Source: Sphingobium sp. C100
Lineage (GTDB): Bacteria > Pseudomonadota > Alphaproteobacteria > Sphingomonadales > Sphingomonadaceae
NCBI RefSeq assembly: GCF_000508185.1
Contig: NZ_AYOY01000159.1
Location: forward strand, 1 to 35,457
Direction: 5' to 3'
DNA: 35,457 nucleotides
The position numbers and the translations under genes are program-made. Positions within the stretch are counted from its first letter, which is position 1. Every line of letters starts with the position of its first letter. The notes beneath the pieces were generated by a model, which saw only the letters and a list, made by a program, of their open reading frames with translations, ran no database searches and had not been told where the DNA came from. Positions 31,301 through 35,457 of the stretch are shown here, piece by piece.

Positions 31301-31565
31301 GCCGGGGATCGACACCAATCTGGTGCAATTCTGGGGAACGGCCGGCGAGACGGTCAATGTGCGGCGCGCCAATGACAATGGCGGCGATGCACGCGGCGGC
31401 GACACCCATATCTATATGCAGGGCGTCATGACGAATGAAGAGTTCTGGATGAAAATCCAGAGCATGACGGACGACGCCGAGGAAAAAGGCGCGGCCAAGG
31501 GCGCGGCGTCGGTCTTCGACACGAACAAGCGAACCTATGGCCGTGCACTCCAGGCAGAGCGCTGA
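28335..31565 (+). CDS. Tail tape measure protein
   Basis: A 1076-residue protein that sets tail length. The TP901-type core is present at about residues 75-330 (FEKSMNNVHAALRGID, ALSEAAQKMGPQVGRSAKEAADGIETLALAGMSA, AAVVTDVMAQFGKSAGDLE). Hydrophobic segments follow at about 390-495, then a long coiled-coil region rich in Ala/Glu/Lys/Arg (about 500-870) and a Gly-rich C-terminus. GAGGTG lies 9 bases before the ATG. The stop overlaps the next gene as TGATG. Confidence 0.94.
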   Translation: MSDDLPIGGMHGELSLDVRGWFDGFEDAREALADFAKEVMSQFKELEGSIRNVALGLSAAVSVPFAGMTVIAKRGAGAFEKSMNNVHAALRGIDPAQLEALSEAAQKMGPQVGRSAKEAADGIETLALAGMSARDILDGGLAQTLRLAAANAADLGQSAAVVTDVMAQFGKSAGDLEPVVNQITGALDASKLGFNDFKDAIAQGGGVAGAAGVSFEDFNTALAGTAALFGSGSDAGTSFKTFITTLTPKSKEAAEIMKRLGLDFYDATGKMKDLADISEMLREKLGNLSDRSRTKVLTEIFGADAMRTAIGLMRLGGRAFEDLQKTIGETDAGEKLAIQLQGVEESAGRLSDAFDQLKIALGETGILAAFTAVQDALTSVVRGLAEMPLWLRQIAVATWAVAAAAGPMVLALMGIAKVVVPLILLRGGFGVFGTILAGLINPIGTLVALLGRLAIALSGVSVALRAVGLTMTAWAGWIGLAVTAIALLVLWLNRKVEANAAARQAAERATAAYEKQQAATLQLVSATGAARNALIDKMKADRAAELQAMATARAEVIAARATLERAKANLSKAKSEVKMTARGDVISPKVAPAIKEANQAEADLLSRAKALETVAKTVEGYTRSINTPEFGTADLNFEDADAGKKTKTSGLSAQDLANRREQMRLEQQMAVARGRDDKDEIRRIQDKMDLFQRQRDYEDVGLAVSAARLAAEKDIAEVKAAEAEYDAREVARAENALDQQLAEIRGDEAMVRIAADKAYLEERTTFWQGKGLALLEAQKRAAEDLVQVDIARADAAAKMARAQALDREAELSRLRGDTDAQQRAASRAAELSRRTEQYYRDGEGKVSEDDARDRASRELDAEEMARQQGQWRDTFRGGLRAALDGDLGGFVKNWWKDYVAKGMEEALNSLSDMLFNLFRQALGQGGSTGGGGVLGSIVSGIGSIFGGGNPLAGSISTANANVASMASALAIPRNLPGFSTGGAFEVGGKPGIDTNLVQFWGTAGETVNVRRANDNGGDARGGDTHIYMQGVMTNEEFWMKIQSMTDDAEEKGAAKGAASVFDTNKRTYGRALQAER

Positions 31566-32254
31566 TGGTGAAGATAGCGGAAATGCCGGACATCGGCGCG
31601 GAGGGACTGACGTTCCAGCCCCAGCGCGTGGACTATACCGCACCCGAGACGAGCGGTGCGATCGGCGGGGTGCAGGCGGGTTGGCCGCGCTGGCGGTTGA
31701 CGATGAACCTCACCAATCTGACGTTCGAGGCCGCAGATCGCTGGAACGCCTTCTATCGCAGCCGGCGCGGCGCGATGCGCATGTTTCTGGGCTATGACCT
31801 GTCCCGCCCCTTCCCGGCAGCGCATGGCGGCGGCTTCGGGAATATGCTGACCGTGGACGGGCAGCCTTTTTTCGGGTCGGCGGGCAGCTGGTCGCAGTCG
31901 ATCGATGACGAAGGCAATGCCCTGCTGACGCTGGAGGATGTGCCGTCGGGCCTGCGGCTGGTCTATGGCGACTATGTCGGTTTCAAATGGGACAGTGCCG
32001 ATGCGGACGCGGGCGACCATGACCGGCGCTTTCTGGTGTCGGTTGTCGCGGGTGGCCAGGCAGATGCCGCGGGCAGCATCACCATATCGGTCGAACCGTC
32101 GGTGCATGACGTCGTGCCTGTCGATGCCATCGCCCATCTCGACAGCGCGATGTGCCTGATGAAGTTGATGGACGACACGCGCATGGGGCGCCGGATCATA
32201 TCGCATGTCGAGTCCGGCGGCATCATCAGCGCCGTGCAGGTCACGTTACCATGA
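31565..32254 (+). CDS. Distal tail-region protein
   Basis: A 229-residue protein with the block LTNLTFEAADRWNAFYRSRRGAMRMFLGYDLSRP, a layout like distal tail proteins placed just after the tape measure gene (DUF2460-like position in gene transfer agents, but without a clear match). The C-terminal half is beta-rich. ATG overlaps the tape-measure stop. The exact family was not recognised. Confidence 0.75.
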   Translation: MVKIAEMPDIGAEGLTFQPQRVDYTAPETSGAIGGVQAGWPRWRLTMNLTNLTFEAADRWNAFYRSRRGAMRMFLGYDLSRPFPAAHGGGFGNMLTVDGQPFFGSAGSWSQSIDDEGNALLTLEDVPSGLRLVYGDYVGFKWDSADADAGDHDRRFLVSVVAGGQADAAGSITISVEPSVHDVVPVDAIAHLDSAMCLMKLMDDTRMGRRIISHVESGGIISAVQVTLP

Positions 32255-32279
32255 TGCAGCGGACCATGAGGGGGCAGCC

Positions 32280-32855
32280 ATGAAGGATTACGGCCCCGAG
32301 GCGCTGGCGGCGCTCGCACGCGGCGAAGCGATCGTCACCGGCGCGCTCGCCATCTATTGCGACCCGCCCGTGTTCGTCTGGGGCGGGATCGGCCCGACCG
32401 ATATTGATGGCGACGTCTATCTGGGCCTGGACGATTCGAGCATCGGCGTGAAGACGGGCGGCTCCATCGGCGCCAGCGAGCAGGCGGTGACGCTGACGCT
32501 GTCAGGCGTCGCCCCGGAGGTCGCGATCCTGTTCGACGCCGATGAGGTGAAGGGCGCGCCCGCCAAGCTTTATCGCATGATCTATGACGGCAGCGGCAAG
32601 GTGCGGCTGGATTGCCGTGTGTTCAAGCGCGGCCGGATCGACGCGGCGACGACGGACGATGTCGTCGGCGGCACATCGACCATCAGCCTGTCGATAGAGA
32701 CGGCGGCGCGTGGCCTGGGGCGCAGGGGAAGGCGAATGCGCAGCGATGCCGACCAGCGCACGGTCGATCCCGCAGACGGCTTTTTCAAGCATGTCAGCTA
32801 TGCGGGCACGAAGATCGTCTATCTGGGCGGCAAGCCCAGTTCGGCGAGCGCCTGA
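32280..32855 (+). CDS. Phage tail protein, hub-region (DUF2163-like position)
   Basis: A 191-residue protein, MKDYGPEALAALARGEAIVTG onward, with GDVYLGLDDSSIGVKTGGSIGASEQAVTLTLSGVAPEV and a central KLYRMIYDGSGKVRLDCRVFKRGRIDAATT. The gene order (tape measure, distal protein, this gene, DUF6950, tip protein) matches the hub region of alphaproteobacterial tails. GAGGGGG precedes the ATG. The stop overlaps the next start as TGATG. Confidence 0.74.
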   Translation: MKDYGPEALAALARGEAIVTGALAIYCDPPVFVWGGIGPTDIDGDVYLGLDDSSIGVKTGGSIGASEQAVTLTLSGVAPEVAILFDADEVKGAPAKLYRMIYDGSGKVRLDCRVFKRGRIDAATTDDVVGGTSTISLSIETAARGLGRRGRRMRSDADQRTVDPADGFFKHVSYAGTKIVYLGGKPSSASA

Positions 32856-33250
32856 TGCGCGATTTCGCTGCCCTGGCGCGCTATCTGGATGCTCGGCGGA
32901 CCATGCCCTTTGCCTGGGGATCGGCCGCCAATGACTGTGTGAGCTTCTATGTCGGCGCGGTGCGGGCGATGGCGCAGGTGGACCTGATCGGCGCGCGCAG
33001 CTGGACGACCGCGCGCGGCGCGGCGCGGGTCATTGCCCGGCTGGGCGGCTTCGAGGCCGCGATCGACGCACATATGCAACGGGTCGCGCCGGCGCTCGCG
33101 CGGCGCGGGGATGCGGCGGGCGTCGCCTGCCCAGGCCATGGGATGATGCTGATGCTGGTCGAGGGTGACACGCTGGTCGGGCCGGGGACGCACGGCATCC
33201 TGCGACGTCCGCGCGCGGCCATGATCGCCGCATGGACCTTCACGGGCTGA
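32855..33250 (+). CDS. DUF6950 / NlpC-P60-like tail protein
   Basis: A 131-residue protein with FAWGSAANDCVSFYVGAVRAM near residues 19-39; the Cys in NDCVSF fits the nucleophile position of NlpC/P60-like proteins. GAARVIARLGGFEAA follows. DUF6950 proteins occupy this place in many tail modules. It may be a cell-wall hydrolase at the tail tip, though the His partner is not obvious, so catalysis is not certain. Confidence 0.78.
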   Translation: MRDFAALARYLDARRTMPFAWGSAANDCVSFYVGAVRAMAQVDLIGARSWTTARGAARVIARLGGFEAAIDAHMQRVAPALARRGDAAGVACPGHGMMLMLVEGDTLVGPGTHGILRRPRAAMIAAWTFTG

Positions 33251-33259
33251 GCGCGGGAT

Positions 33260-35230
33260 ATGGCCAAGGTCGTAACCGTGATCACCGGCGCGGTGATGAT
33301 TGGCGTGGGTATCGCCACCGGCAATCTCGCCCTGATCGCGCAGGGTGTGATGACGATCGGCGCGGTGCTGCTGGTGCCCAGCATGAAGGCGCGCACCGCC
33401 AACAAGAATACGATGCAGATCGGCGAGGTCGCGCGCGAAGGTGTGGCCGGCGAAGGCGTGACCGCCGGCAGCCTGGTCGATCTGTTCAACTATGGCGGAA
33501 AATACGGGACGGAATGGACGGTCGGCATCTATGCGTTGGCCGACCATAAATGCGACAGCCTGACCGGCTTTTTCGTGTTCGAAAAATATGTGCCCTTCAC
33601 CGGCAACGGCTTTGTTGCCGGATACAAGGATCAGCTGCGCGTCCATTGGTGCCCCGGCGCTTGGGACGATGAAGTGCCGGACTGGGTGCTGGCAAACTGC
33701 CCCGTAGTCGATGGCGCGCCGACGTGGACCGCGAATGATCGCGGCAGGGGTGTGTGCAAGGTCTATGTCGCGTGGAAGGCGGACAAGAGCGACGCGAAGA
33801 AGCCGGTCTGGACCAGCGGGTCGCCGCAGGCGTCGTTCCGCTGGCTGATGAAGGGCCTGCTCTGCTATTCGGCGCGGCTTGACGACACGGTCGGCGGTTC
33901 CGGTCCGCATCGGTGGGATGACCCGACGACCCGCGAATGGTCGGCCAATCCGATCGATTTCCGCCACACCTGGGTGCGCGGCATCTATGCCGGGGACCGT
34001 GTCGATGACCCGGCGATGCTGTTGCTGGGGCGCGGTTTGACCGATGTGGAGGCGCCGCCGGCCAATGTCTTCGCCCCGGCCAATGTCTGCGACGAGCCGG
34101 TGGCGCTGAAGGCCGGCGGGACGGAGCCGCGCTATCGCATCGGCGGCGTCTTTGGCGGGGATGACCGGTATATCGATACCGAGGATGATATCGCATCGGC
34201 CTGCGGCGGCTGGGTGGTCGAGCGGGAAGGTTCGATCGAGGTCGTTCCCGGCACGGCGCAGCCGGTGCTGTGGGACATCACCGATGACGACCTGGTCGAA
34301 GGATCGACCGTCAGCACAAGCGATTTTCGCAGCATGACCGATGAAGAATGGGTCAACACCGTCGCGGCCAAATATATCGAGCCGACCCAGGCCTGGAAGG
34401 ATCATAGCGCGCCTGTTCGCCGCGACACCGCCGACATATTGGCCGATGGCGAGCCGAAGGTGGGTCAGCCGGCGCTGACGCTCTGCACGTCCGGAACGCA
34501 GGCCCAGCGGGTTGCCGAACAGAAGCGGCGAATGGGCCGACTGTGGCGCACGCGCAGCCTGACGCTGCCGCCGCGGCTGGTCGGCGCGGAGCATGGCGAC
34601 TGGCTGCGCTGGACATCAAGGCGGTTCGGGGTGAAGCCCGCGACGGGTGAGCCGGTGGCGCTGCTCTACCGGATCGAGACGGATGGCCAGGATGTCAGCT
34701 GGCAAAACCAGATCAGCCTGCGCGAAGTGGCGGTCGAGGTGTTCGACTGGACCGCCGCGACCGACGAGCTGGACGACGGGTCGGTGGCGATCGCCAATCC
34801 GGAACCGGATTTCAGCGACGCGCCCGACGGCGCGGACTGGTCACTGTCGGTTGGCGGGGCGGACGGGGCGCCGACGTTGCGCTTTACCGGCGCGGCCGGG
34901 ATCGACGCGGTGACGCGGATCTATTTCGATTATGCGGCGGCATCGACCGCCCCCGATGCGGAGGATGACGGCGCATGGATCGCGGCGGGTTCGACCAGCG
35001 GCAGCGCGACAGACTATGTCGTCGCCGGGGTTGATCCCAATGCCGACTATTGGGGCGCGGTATCCTATCAGATCGACGCCGAACGTTCCGACCGGCTGGT
35101 GCTGGGTCCAGTCACCACCGGCACGGTGACGGCCGGTGAGGCCGGCAACGCAACGCAATTGGGCGGCGCCTATGGCGCCGGCGACATTACGACGATCATC
35201 GCCCGGCTGGACTCCGCCGGCATCCCCTGA
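33260..35230 (+). CDS. Phage tail tip / host specificity protein J-like
   Basis: A 656-residue tail-tip protein. The N-terminus has two hydrophobic segments (about residues 5-20 and 22-41), as in lambda gpI/J-type assemblies. Next comes GEVAREGVAGEGVTAGSLVDLFNYGGKYGTEWTVGIYALADH, and a central part with FRWLMKGLLCYSARLDDTVGGSG and YRIGGVFGGDD. A fibronectin-like domain appears near residues 510-620. It probably contacts the host surface. It starts 9 bases after the DUF6950 gene. Confidence 0.84.
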   Translation: MAKVVTVITGAVMIGVGIATGNLALIAQGVMTIGAVLLVPSMKARTANKNTMQIGEVAREGVAGEGVTAGSLVDLFNYGGKYGTEWTVGIYALADHKCDSLTGFFVFEKYVPFTGNGFVAGYKDQLRVHWCPGAWDDEVPDWVLANCPVVDGAPTWTANDRGRGVCKVYVAWKADKSDAKKPVWTSGSPQASFRWLMKGLLCYSARLDDTVGGSGPHRWDDPTTREWSANPIDFRHTWVRGIYAGDRVDDPAMLLLGRGLTDVEAPPANVFAPANVCDEPVALKAGGTEPRYRIGGVFGGDDRYIDTEDDIASACGGWVVEREGSIEVVPGTAQPVLWDITDDDLVEGSTVSTSDFRSMTDEEWVNTVAAKYIEPTQAWKDHSAPVRRDTADILADGEPKVGQPALTLCTSGTQAQRVAEQKRRMGRLWRTRSLTLPPRLVGAEHGDWLRWTSRRFGVKPATGEPVALLYRIETDGQDVSWQNQISLREVAVEVFDWTAATDELDDGSVAIANPEPDFSDAPDGADWSLSVGGADGAPTLRFTGAAGIDAVTRIYFDYAAASTAPDAEDDGAWIAAGSTSGSATDYVVAGVDPNADYWGAVSYQIDAERSDRLVLGPVTTGTVTAGEAGNATQLGGAYGAGDITTIIARLDSAGIP

Positions 35231-35292
35231 CCGCCACCGACATGACCACAGACATCCGCGCCTGCCCCGCAGTGCGTGAGGAAGGATGATGT

Positions 35293-35457
35293 ATGCCATC
35301 CCGTTTCGCCGCCAAGGAAAGCACCGGATATTACGCCACATGGACGCTGGGTGACGCCAATTCATCCGTCGACCTGTCGGGATGGGTCTTCAAGGCCACG
35401 TTCGAACGCTACGCCGCCGACCCGGAGGCCTTCACGCTCGATATGGCGGCGGCGCCT
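35293..35457 (+). CDS. Tail or fibre-region protein, cut by right edge
   Basis: The first 55 codons are visible: MPSRFAAKESTGYYATWTLG onward, with SVDLSGWVFKATFERYA, a beta-rich start that looks like a baseplate or fibre N-terminal domain. AGGAAGGA precedes the ATG, which fixes the start. The remainder is outside the window. Function uncertain. Confidence 0.7.
   Translation, partial: MPSRFAAKESTGYYATWTLGDANSSVDLSGWVFKATFERYAADPEAFTLDMAAAP

Noticed and set aside
32819..34594. A 591-codon open frame on the minus strand
   Set aside because: It is a shadow of the DUF6950 and tail-tip genes and has the His/Arg/Ala-rich composition of antisense translation.

Overview
The window is most of an integrated temperate phage (or an integrative lambda-like siphophage) from a GC-rich alphaproteobacterium, probably a sphingomonad. 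The host call is an inference from base composition, from the extensive ATGA, TGATG and GTGA start/stop overlaps, and from the style of the proteins; no host housekeeping gene, tRNA or attachment site is visible. Both ends cut through genes: the integrase runs off the left edge and a tail or fibre-region gene runs off the right edge. No stretch longer than about 300 bases lacks a gene.

Left arm, bases 1-4788, minus strand: a tightly overlapping operon reads leftward from a predicted promoter. It begins with a 48-residue membrane protein, passes through several unknown phage proteins, a DUF4326 protein and a PAPS-reductase/DndC-like enzyme, and ends with a small basic protein and a tyrosine integrase. 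Immunity region, 4788-5863: a CI/LexA-type autocleaving repressor on the minus strand sits between two clusters of a 17-bp palindrome (ATTACG-N5-CGTAAT). Two copies lie at the leftward promoter and three at the repressor start and the rightward promoter. A 64-residue gene converges on the repressor.

Right early region, 5863-17741, plus strand: a Cro-like HTH protein (apparently leaderless), a CII/CP76-like protein, and a protein with 15 tandem 12-residue repeats. These are followed by a DNA-modification and anti-restriction block: DUF5131 (Gp37/Gp68), a helicase fused to a DNA methyltransferase, a Lar-like zinc protein and an ASCH protein. Then come SSB, a prim-pol/D5-type primase-helicase and a DUF6362 protein. 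A short non-coding segment with repeats after the primase gene might be regulatory or an origin.

Late region, 17906 to the right edge, plus strand: HNH protein, small and large terminase, HK97-type portal, ClpP-like head protease and major capsid protein, then connectors, tail tube, tail chaperones, tape measure, distal tail proteins, a DUF6950 peptidase-like protein and a J-like tip protein. A small island at about 27614-28334 carries a secreted protein and an antisense ribbon-helix-helix protein and interrupts the tail genes. Lysis genes are not seen and presumably lie to the right.

The parts most worth study are the operator array with its leaderless cro-like transcript, the perfect 36-bp minisatellite in an early gene, the helicase-methyltransferase fusion with an altered catalytic motif, and the possible link between that enzyme, DUF5131 and the DndC-like enzyme.
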